64,000 nt of DNA from Arthrobacter sp. NicSoilC5 (GCF_019977395.1 NZ_AP024660.1:4278001-4342000); one strand, 5' to 3'; shown: positions 27,964 through 38,101, numbered from the stretch's first letter. Notes: generated by a model not told the origin, from the sequence alone. Program-made: numbers and translations.

Positions 27964-29147
27964 CTAGGCGATCCGCATGGCGCCGGCGGCAGGGGAGACG
28001 GTGAAGATGTCCGGCGCCGCGAAGCCGGCGTCTGCGAAAGCCTTGACGACGGCGTCACGCACCTTCTGTTCGGCGTCCAGCGGCGTCAGCGCAATAGCCG
28101 CCCCGCCGAAGCCGCCCCCCGTCATGCGTGCGCCGATTGCCCCATTGGCACGGGAGGTGTCCACGGCAAGGTCCAGTTCCGGGCACGAGATTTCGAAGTC
28201 GTCGCGCATGGAGGCGTGGCTGGCGTCCAGCAGGGGGCCGATGGCGGCGGGGCCCGGGCCGCCCAGCAGATCCACGGTCTGGAGCACCCGGTCGTTCTCG
28301 GTGACGACGTGCCGGACGCGACGGAATGTGACCTCGTCCAGCAGCCCGCTGGCTTCCTCAAGGTCCGCCACCTTCAGGTCCCGCAAGGCCTGCACCCCCA
28401 TGACCTCCGCGCCCAGCTCGCAGGATGCGCGCCGCGAGGCGTAGCCCCCGTCGGCGTGGGAGTGCGACACCTTGGTGTCGATCACCAGGAGCACCAGGCC
28501 GGCGGGCCCGGTCTCAAACGGGACCAGGCGCGCCGTCTGGTCCCGGCAGTCCAGGAACACTGCGTGGCCTTGTGAACCGCGCAGGGACGCGGACTGGTCC
28601 ATGATGCCGGTGGGTGCCCCGACGAAGTCATTTTCGGCCCGCTGGGTGGCCAGCACCATGTCCTCGGCCTCCAGTCCGGCGCCCGTGAGGTCGTTCAGTG
28701 CGGTGATGACGGCACATTCAATGGCGTGCGACGACGACAGGCCGGCGCCGAGCGGAACGTTTGAGTCCAGGAGCAGGTCCAGTCCGGGGACGTCGATGCC
28801 CTGTTGCCGCAGCGCCCACACGACGCCCAGGGGGTACTTGGTCCAGCCCTTTGCCGTTCCCGGCTGCAGGGTCTCGAGATTGGTGCTGACCACCCCCTGG
28901 TCGCCATACGTGGACAGCAGCCGCATGGTGGCGTCCTGGCGCACGGCGACGGCCACCCGCGCGGTGCGGTCGATGGCGAAGGGCAGAACGAAGCCTTCGT
29001 TGTAGTCCGTGTGTTCGCCGATGAGGTTGACCCGCCCGGGCGCCTGCCACACGCCGTCGGGAGCGCGGCCGAATTCCTGCTCAAAGCGGGCGCCAAGGTC
29101 CTGCGGTGTGGCACCTGCGGCCTGGCTGTTGTCCTGGTTCCGGGTGC

Positions 29148-29151
<4 letters not shown>
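27964..29151 (-). CDS. galK: Galactokinase
   Basis: The 395-residue GHMP kinase phosphorylates galactose at C1 using ATP. GRVNLIGEHTDYNEGFVLPFAI is the galactokinase signature near residue 40. PLGAGLSSSHAIECA is the GHMP ATP motif, and MTGGGFGGAAIAL is the third motif. It starts with an ATG that overlaps the galT stop by 4 nt, so galT-galK is one operon on the minus strand. Confidence 0.95.
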
Positions 29152-30305
<1,154 letters not shown>

Positions 30306-30328
30306 GCAAAAAGTTTGGCACAAGCGAT

Positions 30329-30364
30329 CAGAAAAGAATAGTTAACAACAAAAAGTAACAAAGT
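30329..30364. promoter_or_regulatory. AT-rich control region of galTK
   Basis: This 36-bp stretch is AT-rich in a GC-rich genome. On the minus strand it holds TATTCT, a possible -10 of galT, and repeated (T)AACAA elements on the plus strand at 30343, 30347 and 30356. DeoR- and GntR-family repressors of sugar operons often bind such sites. Regulator identity is not visible. Confidence 0.45.
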
Positions 30365-30393
30365 TCGGGATGGAGGTGAGGCACCGCCCGTTG

Positions 30394-30399
30394 TACGGT
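30394..30399 (+). promoter_or_regulatory. -10 element of galM, leaderless type
   Basis: TACGGT ends 7 nt before the galM ATG; there is no adjacent Shine-Dalgarno sequence. Confidence 0.5.
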
Positions 30400-30406
30400 A
30401 ATCCCC

Positions 30407-31363
30407 ATGACTGCCTCTTCCCCACAGGAAACCTCCGTTGCATCCACCCGGACCTGCGCCACCGGCCGGCAATACGAACTGCGCCGGGGCGATGCCGTGG
30501 CCGTAGTCACCGAGCTCGCCGCGGGGCTGCGCTCGTTCAGCCGTGGCGGGGTCCTGCTGACCGAGACTTATGGGGACGACGAGATCTCCCCGGGCGGCGC
30601 CGGCATCACGCTGGCCCCCTGGGCCAACAGGGTGGAGGACGGGCAATGGTTCCTCGACGGCAGGAAACAGCAGCTGGACATCACCGAAGTGTCCCGCAAC
30701 AACGCCAGCCACGGCCTGCTTCGAAACGCCGGCTATGCCCTGGTGGGGGAGTCCCCGCACGCCGTGGCGCTGGAAGCGGTCGTCTTCCCGCAGCACGGCT
30801 ATCCCTTTCTGGTGCGGCACCGGGTGGACTACCAGCTTTCCGAGGACCTCGGGCTGCGCGTCCGGCAGACCCTCACCAATGACGGTACGGCGGCAGCGCC
30901 TTTCGTCCTCGGCGCGCACCCCTACCTGCGGGTCGGTGACACTCCGGTCGAGGAACTGAAGCTGACCGTTGCCGCCGACACCCGTCTGGTGACCGATGAG
31001 CGCTTGATTCCGCGCGGTTCGGCCCCTGTCGAGGGGGACGTTGACTTCCGTTCCGGCCGGCATGTCGCGGACCTGGCAGTGGACGTGGCCCTGACGGACC
31101 TCCGGTTTGAGGGCGGCGTGGCCCGGCACACCCTTGCGGCCGGTGACGGCAGCGCGGTGTCGCTCTGGCAGGACGAATCGTGCCGGTACGTCCACATCTT
31201 CGTGAGCACCGTGTATCCGGGCCGGACCCGGGCCGTGGCGGTGGAGCCAATGACGGGGCCGGCCAATGCGTTCAACTCCGGTGACGGCCTCCGGTGGCTG
31301 CCTGCAGGGGAGTCCTTCAGCATGGAATGGGGGATCGACTACGCACCCGGCGCGGCACGGTAG
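30407..31363 (+). CDS. galM: Aldose 1-epimerase family protein
   Basis: The 318-residue beta-sandwich protein belongs to the galactose mutarotase superfamily. ITLAPWANRVEDGQW (substrate-binding Arg), NNASHGLLRNAGY (first catalytic-site His) and VLGAHPYLRVG (second His) are visible. It interconverts alpha and beta anomers of aldoses, feeding galactokinase. It is divergent from galTK across a 101-base gap, which supports a galactose role, although members may act on other hexoses. Confidence 0.88.
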   Translation: MTASSPQETSVASTRTCATGRQYELRRGDAVAVVTELAAGLRSFSRGGVLLTETYGDDEISPGGAGITLAPWANRVEDGQWFLDGRKQQLDITEVSRNNASHGLLRNAGYALVGESPHAVALEAVVFPQHGYPFLVRHRVDYQLSEDLGLRVRQTLTNDGTAAAPFVLGAHPYLRVGDTPVEELKLTVAADTRLVTDERLIPRGSAPVEGDVDFRSGRHVADLAVDVALTDLRFEGGVARHTLAAGDGSAVSLWQDESCRYVHIFVSTVYPGRTRAVAVEPMTGPANAFNSGDGLRWLPAGESFSMEWGIDYAPGAAR

Positions 31364-31398
31364 TTTGCATTGGGCCACCGCTGGGGAAGTATGGGGAT

Positions 31399-32745
31399 AT
31401 GACGCCAAAAGAGGACGACGTTACCCTTGCCCACCCAGCACCGGTCCAACCGGCTCCCGCGCCGGCAGCGGCCGCGGCCGCACCCCTGAGGGTCCTGACG
31501 GACCGTGAGCTGGACAAGGACATCCCGTACGGCATCCGCATTGCGGCTTCCTGGTCATGGCGGCTCGGCCTGATCCTCCTGATGGCGGGAACGCTGGTGT
31601 GGCTGCTTAGCCACATCACCCTCCTGATCATTCCGATCATGGTGGCCGCGCTCCTCGCCGGACTGCTCAGCCCGGTCACGGCATGGCTGAAGAGGCGGGG
31701 GCTTCCCGCGGGACTGGCCGTCGCAGTGACAGTCCTTGGCTTCATCGGCGTCATCGCCGGTGCACTGGCCCTGGTGGGCAGGCAACTGGTGGTCGGTTTC
31801 GGCGAACTGTATTCCCAGGCGCTTGAGGGCGTCCGGCAGGTCCAGGACTGGCTGTCCGCCGGGCCCCTGCACCTGACCGCCACCCAGATTGACCAGTACG
31901 TCAAGGAAGCCACCGACGCCCTCCAGAACAACAGCAGCAGCATCCTCAGCGGCGCCCTGTCCTTCGGGAGCACCGCCGGACACTTCGCAGCCGGGATGCT
32001 CCTCTCGCTGTTCATCCTCATCTTCTTCCTCCTGGAGGGAGACCGGATCTGGGCTTTCCTGGTCAGGATGCTTCCCCGCAAAGCCCGGGCCGCCACGTTC
32101 GGCGCCGGCCACAAAGGCTGGGCATCGATGGTCAGCTACGCGCGCATCCAGATGTTCGTCGCCGCTGTCGATGCGCTGGGCATCGGCGTCGGCGCGGCCA
32201 TCATTGGGGTACCGCTCGCGCTTCCCCTGGGCGTGCTGGTCTTCCTCGGCTCCTTCATCCCGGTGGTGGGCGCCCTGGTGACCGGCGTCGTTGCCGTCCT
32301 GCTGGCACTGGTGGCCAACGGTCCCGTGAACGCCCTGATCATGCTGGGCATCGTCCTGCTGGTCCAGCAGCTCGAGGGCCACATCCTGCAGCCCCTGGTC
32401 ATGGGCAAGGCAGTCTCGCTCCACCCGGTGGCAGTAATCCTCAGCGTCGCGGCCGGTTCCTACCTCGCCGGCATCCCCGGGGCGCTGTTCTCGGTACCCA
32501 TCCTGGCCGTAGCAAACTCGGCCGTTCGCTACATTGCGGCCAGAACGTGGGAACATGAACAGGTGCCGGTTATTGCCGGAAGGCCCATCACAGCCGGAGC
32601 GGGCGGGGACAACACCATCGAGGACGTTGAGCCGCCGTCTGCATCCGACGCCGGGAACGGCCGGGCGGCAGGCACTTCATCCGAACACCGTGATGCCCGC
32701 ACCGCCTCTCCGGAGGGCGGCGGGGCAGAACCCAAAGGAGAGTAG
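31399..32745 (+). CDS. AI-2E family transporter (PerM/YdgG-like)
   Basis: The 448-residue membrane protein has a Pro/Ala-rich N-tail of about 45 residues, then about 8 hydrophobic segments. AI-2E features include the early pair of helices (SWSWRLGLILLMAGTLVWLL and ITLLIIPIMVAALLAGLL) and the C-terminal signature GVPLALPLGVLVFLGSFIPVVGALVTG followed by QQLEGHILQPLVMGKAVSLHP. The C-tail is long and acidic. The name is historical: members include ion/H+ antiporters and do not imply autoinducer transport. It lies 3 bases before ilvA. Confidence 0.87.
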   Translation: MTPKEDDVTLAHPAPVQPAPAPAAAAAAPLRVLTDRELDKDIPYGIRIAASWSWRLGLILLMAGTLVWLLSHITLLIIPIMVAALLAGLLSPVTAWLKRRGLPAGLAVAVTVLGFIGVIAGALALVGRQLVVGFGELYSQALEGVRQVQDWLSAGPLHLTATQIDQYVKEATDALQNNSSSILSGALSFGSTAGHFAAGMLLSLFILIFFLLEGDRIWAFLVRMLPRKARAATFGAGHKGWASMVSYARIQMFVAAVDALGIGVGAAIIGVPLALPLGVLVFLGSFIPVVGALVTGVVAVLLALVANGPVNALIMLGIVLLVQQLEGHILQPLVMGKAVSLHPVAVILSVAAGSYLAGIPGALFSVPILAVANSAVRYIAARTWEHEQVPVIAGRPITAGAGGDNTIEDVEPPSASDAGNGRAAGTSSEHRDARTASPEGGGAEPKGE

Positions 32746-32748
32746 TCC

Positions 32749-33987
32749 GTGAAGATCCTTGAAACCCTTCCCGTCACACTGGACGATGTCCTTGAGGCGC
32801 AGAAGCTGCTTGACGGGATCATTGCGCGCACGCCCGTGGAATCGTCCCGGGCGCTGGGGGGCATGGTGGGCGGCGACGTCCATTTCAAATGCGAAAACCT
32901 GCAGCGCGCCGGCTCGTTCAAGGTCCGCGGTGCCTACGTACGGATGGCCCGGCTCTCGCCGGAAGAGAAAAAGCGGGGCGTGGTGGCGGCGTCGGCCGGC
33001 AACCACGCACAGGGCGTTGCCGTTGCCGCCAAAAGCCTTGGCATCAAGGCCCGGATCTACATGCCGCTGGGCGTAGCACTGCCCAAGCTTGCCGCCACCC
33101 GCAGCCATGGTGCCGAAGTCATCCTGCACGGGCACAACGTGGACGAGGCGCTCGCTGAAGCCCAGCGCTACAGCGATGAAACCGGCATGGTCTTCGTCCA
33201 TCCGTTCGACAATGTGGACGTTGTGGCGGGCCAGGGGACCGTAGGCCTGGAAATCCTTGAGCAGGTCCCCAACGTCGACACCGTCCTCATGGGCGTGGGC
33301 GGCGGCGGGCTCCTGGCGGGAGTCGCCGTCGCCATCAAGGCCCGCGCACGGGAACTCGGCCGGGAGATCCGCATCATCGGTGTCCAGGCGGAGAACGCCG
33401 CCGCGTACCCGCCCTCGCTTGCCGCTGACGCCCTGGTACCGCTGAAGCGGGTCTCCACCATGGCGGACGGCATTGCCGTGGGACGCCCGGGACAGCTGCC
33501 TTTCAGCATCATCCGCGAGCTGGTGGATGACGTGGTCACCGTCAGCGAGGACTCTCTGGCCCGCGCGCTGATCTTCCTGCTCGAGCGGGCCAAGATGGTG
33601 GTGGAACCCGCCGGCGCAGTGGGCGTGGCCGCCCTCATGGACGGCAAGATCGAGAACCCGGGCTCCACGGTGGTGGTCCTCTCCGGCGGAAACATCGACC
33701 CCATGCTGATGCTCAAGGTCATCCAGCGCGGCCTCTCCGCCGCAGGGCGCTACATGACCGTTCGGATGATGCTTGATGACCGCCCCGGCTCCCTGGCAAC
33801 CATTGCCCGCATCATCGCCGAAAATGATGCCAACGTCACCGGCCTGGACCACACCCGGGTGGGTGGATCCATCAGCATGGGCGATGTCTCGATCACCGTG
33901 AACCTGGAGACCAAGGGCCACCAGCACGGTGAGCAGGTCCTCAGTGCCCTCCGTGCCGAGGGCTTCCAGCCCATCGTTGTGCACTAG
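32749..33987 (+). CDS. ilvA: Threonine ammonia-lyase
   Basis: The 412-residue PLP enzyme deaminates threonine to 2-oxobutyrate, the first step of isoleucine synthesis. The PLP lysine lies in RAGSFKVRGAY, the phosphate-binding glycine loop is GVGGGGLLAG, and SAGNHAQGVA is conserved. One C-terminal ACT domain (about 330-412: YMTVRMMLDDRPGSLATIARIIAE) suggests the short form, with regulation differing from the two-ACT biosynthetic enzyme. The GTG start sits 3 bases after the transporter stop with AAAGGAG upstream. Confidence 0.93.
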   Translation: MKILETLPVTLDDVLEAQKLLDGIIARTPVESSRALGGMVGGDVHFKCENLQRAGSFKVRGAYVRMARLSPEEKKRGVVAASAGNHAQGVAVAAKSLGIKARIYMPLGVALPKLAATRSHGAEVILHGHNVDEALAEAQRYSDETGMVFVHPFDNVDVVAGQGTVGLEILEQVPNVDTVLMGVGGGGLLAGVAVAIKARARELGREIRIIGVQAENAAAYPPSLAADALVPLKRVSTMADGIAVGRPGQLPFSIIRELVDDVVTVSEDSLARALIFLLERAKMVVEPAGAVGVAALMDGKIENPGSTVVVLSGGNIDPMLMLKVIQRGLSAAGRYMTVRMMLDDRPGSLATIARIIAENDANVTGLDHTRVGGSISMGDVSITVNLETKGHQHGEQVLSALRAEGFQPIVVH

Positions 33988-33995
33988 GAGCGGCC

Positions 33996-34625
33996 ATGGC
34001 CGGACTGGGCAGCGGACTGACGGGTAACGGAGGCGGCCCGGCGCGGCAAACCATCGCCGCGCGCGCCAAGGGCGGCCTGGTGGTTCTGGGCGGCTTCGTG
34101 GCCCTGCTGTTCGCCATCGAGGTGGTCAACACGCTGATGATGGGCGCCCTCACGCGGACCTTCGGCCTGCGGCCCAGGAGCGCTGACGGGCTGCTGGACA
34201 TCTTCACCTTCCCGCTCCTGCATGCCAACCTGAACCATCTGCTGTCCAACAGCCTGCCCCTGGTCATCTTCGGCTTCCTCGTGTTCCTCTCGGGGCTCCG
34301 CGTGTTCCTCACTGCGCTGGCCTTCAGTTGGCTCGGCAGCGGGGTCACCGTCTGGCTTATCGGCAACGGCGTCACGGTGGGCGCGTCCGGCCTGGTCTTC
34401 GGGCTCTTCGCGTTCCTTCTGGTGCGTGGCTTCTTCAACCGCAGCTGGCGGCAGATCCTGCTCGCGGTGGTCCTCTTCATGGGGTACGGGAGCATCCTGC
34501 TCGGTGCCTTGCCCTTCGTGGCAGGCTACGTCAGCTGGCAGGCGCACCTGGGCGGCGCCGCGGGCGGGGTAGTGGCGGCCCTGCTGCTTCGTCCGCGCCT
34601 CCCTGCGCTCCCGCGCCAGTCCTGA
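33996..34625 (+). CDS. Rhomboid family intramembrane serine protease
   Basis: The 209-residue protein has about 6 hydrophobic segments. The L1-loop/TM2 motif is HANLNHLLSNSLPL, the catalytic serine is in TVGASGLVFG (GxSG), and the catalytic histidine is in WQAHLGGAAGGVVAALL. It therefore has the complete Ser-His dyad and should cleave transmembrane substrates. It starts 8 bases after ilvA with TAGGAG upstream, so it shares that transcript. Confidence 0.88.
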   Translation: MAGLGSGLTGNGGGPARQTIAARAKGGLVVLGGFVALLFAIEVVNTLMMGALTRTFGLRPRSADGLLDIFTFPLLHANLNHLLSNSLPLVIFGFLVFLSGLRVFLTALAFSWLGSGVTVWLIGNGVTVGASGLVFGLFAFLLVRGFFNRSWRQILLAVVLFMGYGSILLGALPFVAGYVSWQAHLGGAAGGVVAALLLRPRLPALPRQS

Positions 34626-34677
34626 CCGCCGGTCCTCCCCGGCGGCGCGCCCGGGCAGTCCTTGCGGCGCAGACAGA

Positions 34678-34715
34678 AAAGCGGCGGCCGTCCCCGTGGG
34701 GACGGCCGCCGCTTT
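34678..34715. terminator. Bidirectional terminator between rhomboid gene and greA
   Basis: GCGGCGGCCGTCCCC (34681-34695) pairs perfectly with 34698-34712. It is flanked by AAA and TTT, which extend the stem and provide U tracts on either strand. The genes are convergent. Confidence 0.85.
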
Positions 34716-34745
34716 GGCCGGACCGGCCTGCTGCTTGTCCTGGCG

Positions 34746-35240
34746 TTACCCGGCGTAGGGCTTGGCGGAGAGGATCTCCACCTTGATGTCCTTGCCGTTC
34801 GGCGCAACGTAGCTGAGGGTCTCGCCCTCCTTGTGCCCCAGGATGGCCGCACCCAGGGGCGACTTCTCGCTGAAGACATCCAGGTCCGAGTCGCCGGCGA
34901 TTTCGCGCGATCCCAGCAGGAAGGTCTCCTCATCCCCGGCGATCCTGGCAACCACGAGCATGCCGGGCTCAACGATGCCGTCATCGGCAGGCGCTTCACC
35001 CACATGGGCGTCCCGCAGCAGGACGGTCAGCTGGCGGATGCGGGCTTCAATCTTGCCCTGCTCCTCCTTGGCCGCGTGGTAGCCCCCGTTTTCCTTGAGG
35101 TCCCCCTCTTGCCGCGCTGCTTCAATCTTCTGGACGATCTCCGCCCGGCCTGCGCCGGAAAGGTGGTCCAGCTCTGCCTTCAGGCGGTCAAAAGCTTCCT
35201 GGGTAAGCCAGGCTGCAGATGCGCTGTTGGTGGTAGACAC
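34746..35240 (-). CDS. greA: Transcript cleavage factor GreA
   Basis: The 164-residue factor enters the RNA polymerase secondary channel and triggers cleavage of backtracked RNA. The N-terminal coiled coil carries the family motif EGDLKENGGYHAAKEEQGKIEARI with the acidic tip, and the C-terminal FKBP-like domain has SPLGAAILGHKEGE. The GTG at 35240 is preceded by GAGGAGAAG; the upstream in-frame start at 35270 has no ribosome site. The order greA-DUF4307-mca matches other actinobacteria. Confidence 0.93.
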   Translation of the reverse strand: MSTTNSASAAWLTQEAFDRLKAELDHLSGAGRAEIVQKIEAARQEGDLKENGGYHAAKEEQGKIEARIRQLTVLLRDAHVGEAPADDGIVEPGMLVVARIAGDEETFLLGSREIAGDSDLDVFSEKSPLGAAILGHKEGETLSYVAPNGKDIKVEILSAKPYAG

Positions 35241-35274
35241 GGACTTCTCCTCTAGTGGTCTTACATGCAAAAGA

Positions 35275-35320
35275 CCCCGCCACGGTGGCCACTTGTGGAA
35301 CAGTAACCAGCTCAGCGGGG
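35275..35320 (-). promoter_or_regulatory. Possible attenuator hairpin in the greA leader
   Basis: Read on the minus strand, CCCCGC (35320-35315) can pair with GCGGGG (35280-35275), followed at once by TCTTTT. The intervening 34 nt contain smaller self-complementary pieces (CCAC/GTGG). A TACAAT box lies about 20 nt upstream at 35336-35341. The stem is short, so this is tentative. Confidence 0.35.
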
Positions 35321-35391
35321 TAAAGGTATCTCTCCATTGTAGTCAATCCCTTGGAGATAACCCAACAATCAAGCGTCGCGCATCACATCCC

Positions 35392-35850
35392 TTAGGACTC
35401 CCCGCCGGGAATCCAGCAGCTGTCCACCACTCCGGACACGGACGCCGACTCCGTGCGCAACGTGACGCGCTGGGCAACTGTCCTGCCGCCGTCGGGCGTT
35501 GAGTCCGCCGCCGACGGCGGGATGTCCACCACCTTCCAGCCCACCACGGCAAACTTGGCGTCCAGCGCCTTCACGGCGCACTTGACGGGCTTGGCCGGTT
35601 CCCGGGTCACCTGGAAATCGACCTCGGCGAGGGTGGCATCGGTGGTGCTGTAACCCACGTCCTTGAACGTCACCCCGGAGAGCGAATTGGACGTGGTCAC
35701 CCAGGCCAGGAACCCGATCCCCACGGCCAGCGCGACGCCGATGGCCAGCCGGGCGGCCCTGGGGGAGAGCCGGCGCTTTTTAGCACCATACCGATTGGCT
35801 AGGCTAGTGTCTGCGGGCGCGGATTGGGCCGGCTGGTCCGGGGAAGTCAC
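35392..35850 (-). CDS. DUF4307 family membrane protein
   Basis: The 152-residue protein has a polar N-terminus (about 30 residues), one transmembrane helix (ARLAIGVALAVGIGFLAWV), and an extracytoplasmic beta-rich domain with two cysteines (VKCAVKALD and VDSCWIPGG) that may form a disulfide. The function is unknown. It starts with a GTG exactly 6 nt after a TAAACT box and is divergent from mca. Confidence 0.85.
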   Translation of the reverse strand: MTSPDQPAQSAPADTSLANRYGAKKRRLSPRAARLAIGVALAVGIGFLAWVTTSNSLSGVTFKDVGYSTTDATLAEVDFQVTREPAKPVKCAVKALDAKFAVVGWKVVDIPPSAADSTPDGGRTVAQRVTLRTESASVSGVVDSCWIPGGES

Positions 35851-35856
35851 CAGACC

Positions 35857-35862
35857 AGTTTA
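35857..35862 (-). promoter_or_regulatory. -10 element of the DUF4307 gene, leaderless type
   Basis: TAAACT on the minus strand ends 6 nt before the GTG, with no Shine-Dalgarno sequence between. Confidence 0.5.
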
Positions 35863-35982
35863 GTGCCCTTTCCGCCGGCGCTTTCGCGGTGGCAACAGCT
35901 GCCGGCAAGGCGCTGCGCCCGCCGCACCACCCGTATGCTGCCCCAGAGCGGCGATAGACAAAATTAAGGAGCCGTCCCCTCC

Positions 35983-36888
35983 ATGACAGCGCCCAGCAAA
36001 TCCCAGGTGCCGCTCCGGCTGCTCGCGGTCCACGCCCACCCGGATGACGAATCCAGCAAGGGTGCTGCGACCATGGCCATGTATGCATCCACCGGCGTGG
36101 ACGTCCTGGTGGCAACCTGCACGGACGGCTCCCGCGGCGACATCCAGAACCCGGCAGTTGAAGGTGAGCCGCATCCCAAGCGGGACATGGCCGGCGCGCG
36201 AAGGCTGGAGATGCAGCGGGCCGCCGCCATCCTGGGCATCCGCCAGCGCTGGCTGGGCTTTGTTGACTCCGGCCTCCCCGAGGGCGACCCGCTCCCGCCC
36301 CTTCCGGCCGGCTCCTTCGCCACACTGCCCCTGCAGCAGGCGGCCGCGCCCCTGGTCCGGCTGGTCCGGTCCTTTAAACCGCACGTCATCCTCAGTTATG
36401 ACGAGAACGGCGGCTACCCCCACCCGGACCACATCATGGCCCATCGGGTAGCCGTGGAAGCGTTCGAGGCAGCGGGGGATCCGGAACGTTACCCGGACGC
36501 GGGGGACGCCTGGGAGCCCAGCAAGCTCTATTACGACCGTGCCTTCAGCCCGGAGAGGTTCCGGGCACTGCACTTTGCGCTCGAAGAGGCGGGTCTGCAG
36601 TCCCCGTATGCCGAGCGCCTGGCCGCGTGGCTGGAGTCCGATGCGGAGGGGCACACGCCACCTCCTGCCGCGCATCCCACCACCACCCAGGTGGACTGCG
36701 GCGACTTCTTCGAAATGCGCGACGACGCACTGCGCGCCCACCGCACGCAGGTGGACCCGCTGGGGTTCTTCTTCGCGGTTTCCCCGGACATGCAGCGCCG
36801 GGTCTGGCCCTGGGAGGACTACTCCCTGATCCACTCCCGGGTGCCGTCCGAACTCCCCGAGAAGGACCTGTTCGCCGGGCTAAGATAG
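35983..36888 (+). CDS. mca: Mycothiol S-conjugate amidase
   Basis: The 301-residue LmbE-fold zinc amidase cleaves mycothiol conjugates of toxins to a mercapturic acid and GlcN-inositol. HAHPDDESSKGAATMA (residues 17-32) provides zinc ligands, and ENGGYPHPDHIMAHRVA supplies the third. The sequence is closer to Mca than to MshB because of ESSKGAATMA and the GGYPHPDH motif. AAGGAG lies upstream of the ATG. It implies that this organism uses mycothiol. Confidence 0.92.
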   Translation: MTAPSKSQVPLRLLAVHAHPDDESSKGAATMAMYASTGVDVLVATCTDGSRGDIQNPAVEGEPHPKRDMAGARRLEMQRAAAILGIRQRWLGFVDSGLPEGDPLPPLPAGSFATLPLQQAAAPLVRLVRSFKPHVILSYDENGGYPHPDHIMAHRVAVEAFEAAGDPERYPDAGDAWEPSKLYYDRAFSPERFRALHFALEEAGLQSPYAERLAAWLESDAEGHTPPPAAHPTTTQVDCGDFFEMRDDALRAHRTQVDPLGFFFAVSPDMQRRVWPWEDYSLIHSRVPSELPEKDLFAGLR

Positions 36889-36985
36889 ACAGGCAGGCCA
36901 TTTCTATCTTGCGTAGAAGACAGGTGCGGCGACGGGCCGTTCCGTCCGCATCCTGCTGCATCCGTTCCACCAGAAGGTATTAACC

Positions 36986-37327
36986 GTGCATTCTCTGCTC
37001 CTCAGCCTCGCCACCACGCCGAGCCCGCTGCCCACTCCGACGCTCCGGGACGGAATATCCGAGGACCAGGTAACGCCGGGCCTTCTGGGGTTCATCATGA
37101 CGGCCTTCTTCGTTGTGGCCACCGCCCTGCTCATTGTGGACATGGTGCGGCGGATCCGCAGGGTCCGCTACCGCGCCCAGGTGGAGGAGGAACGCCTGGC
37201 CGCCGCTGCCGCGGCAGACGTGGACGCCGCAGACGCCCAGGACGGGCTCGACGACGGCACCCGCCAGGCAGCGCCGGACGCCAACGGAAACGGCCCGGCA
37301 GACGGGCTTCCGCGGCCCCGCGAATAA
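36986..37327 (+). CDS. Small single-pass membrane protein downstream of mca
   Basis: The 113-residue protein has a short extracytoplasmic N-terminus, one transmembrane helix (LGFIMTAFFVVATALLIVDMV), a basic RRIRRVRYRAQVEEE stretch and an acidic, Ala/Asp-rich tail. It occupies the place of the small membrane protein that follows mca in mycobacteria (Rv1083 position). The GTG start has AGAAGG upstream. The function is unknown. Confidence 0.75.
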   Translation: MHSLLLSLATTPSPLPTPTLRDGISEDQVTPGLLGFIMTAFFVVATALLIVDMVRRIRRVRYRAQVEEERLAAAAAADVDAADAQDGLDDGTRQAAPDANGNGPADGLPRPRE

Positions 37328-37333
37328 GAGGGT

Positions 37334-37353
37334 CCCGCCGCCGGGGCGGCTTT
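37334..37353. terminator. Short GC hairpin between convergent genes
   Basis: GCCGCC (37337-37342) can pair with GGCGGC (37345-37350), or with a register shift giving a larger loop, and TTT follows. It is a weak terminator candidate in the 24-base gap. Confidence 0.4.
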
Positions 37354-38095
37354 AGGCAAGGACCGCCAGCGCGATCGCCACGAAGTGGGCCGCGAAGGCA
37401 AACACGGTGAACGCGTGGAACAGTTCGTGGAAACCGAAGTGGTGGTAGCTGAAGTTGGGCTTCTTGAGGGCGTAGAAGACAGCGCCCGTGATGTAGAGGA
37501 CGCCACCCACGCAGATCAGCACAGCTGCCGGAATGCTGGCCTGGAAGAACTGCGGCAGGTAGAACAGCGCGCCGCAGCCCAGCGCGATGTAGATCGGCAC
37601 GTAGAGCCAGCGCGGCGCATCAGTCCAGAGCAGCCGGAACAGCACTCCGAGGATGGCCCCGGCCCAGATGACCCACAGGAGCACCACTGCCTGCTGTCGT
37701 TCCAACAGGGTCCATGCCAGCGGTGTGTACGTGCCGGCGATCACCAGCATGATGTTCGTATGGTCCAGCCGCTTCAGGACGAGCTTGACCCGCGGGGACC
37801 AGTTGCCGCGATGGTAGACGGCGCTGACACCGAACAGCAGAACGCCGGTGGCAGCGTAGATGGCAGAGGTGACCCGGCGGTCAAGCGTGGGTGCGAGGAC
37901 AACCAGGATGATCCCTGCGGCAAGGGCCAGCGGGGCCGTGACGGTGTGGATCCAGCCGCGCCACTTGGGCTTGATCATCAGTAGTTCCGCCAGGCGGACC
38001 GCGGCATCATCCACCGCGCTGGGCTCCGGATCCGGGCCGGGGTTTCGGTCCTCGGGCCGGGGTGCCGGGGAGGCCTGCGGGGAGTCGCTGTTCAT
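37352..38095 (-). CDS. trhA: Hemolysin III family (PAQR) membrane protein
   Basis: The 247-residue protein has a polar N-tail of about 45 residues and seven hydrophobic segments. PAQR metal-site motifs are present: FGVSAVYHR (Ser and His), LDHTNIMLVIAGTYTPL (Asp), and FGFHELFHAFTVFAFAAHF (two His). Bacterial members affect membrane lipid and energy homeostasis; haemolysis is not implied. A leaderless -10 box and a large inverted repeat precede it. It is divergent from the prenyltransferase gene. Confidence 0.88.
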   Translation of the reverse strand: MNSDSPQASPAPRPEDRNPGPDPEPSAVDDAAVRLAELLMIKPKWRGWIHTVTAPLALAAGIILVVLAPTLDRRVTSAIYAATGVLLFGVSAVYHRGNWSPRVKLVLKRLDHTNIMLVIAGTYTPLAWTLLERQQAVVLLWVIWAGAILGVLFRLLWTDAPRWLYVPIYIALGCGALFYLPQFFQASIPAAVLICVGGVLYITGAVFYALKKPNFSYHHFGFHELFHAFTVFAFAAHFVAIALAVLA

Positions 38096-38101
38096 GGCAC
38101 C

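Noticed and set aside
31399..32745. AI-2 (autoinducer) export function
   Set aside because: The family name is historical. Many members are ion antiporters, and no lux genes are present, so no quorum-sensing claim is made.
37352..38095. Haemolysin/virulence role for the hemolysin III family protein
   Set aside because: The family is PAQR-type membrane proteins with housekeeping lipid or energy roles. The name alone does not support toxicity.
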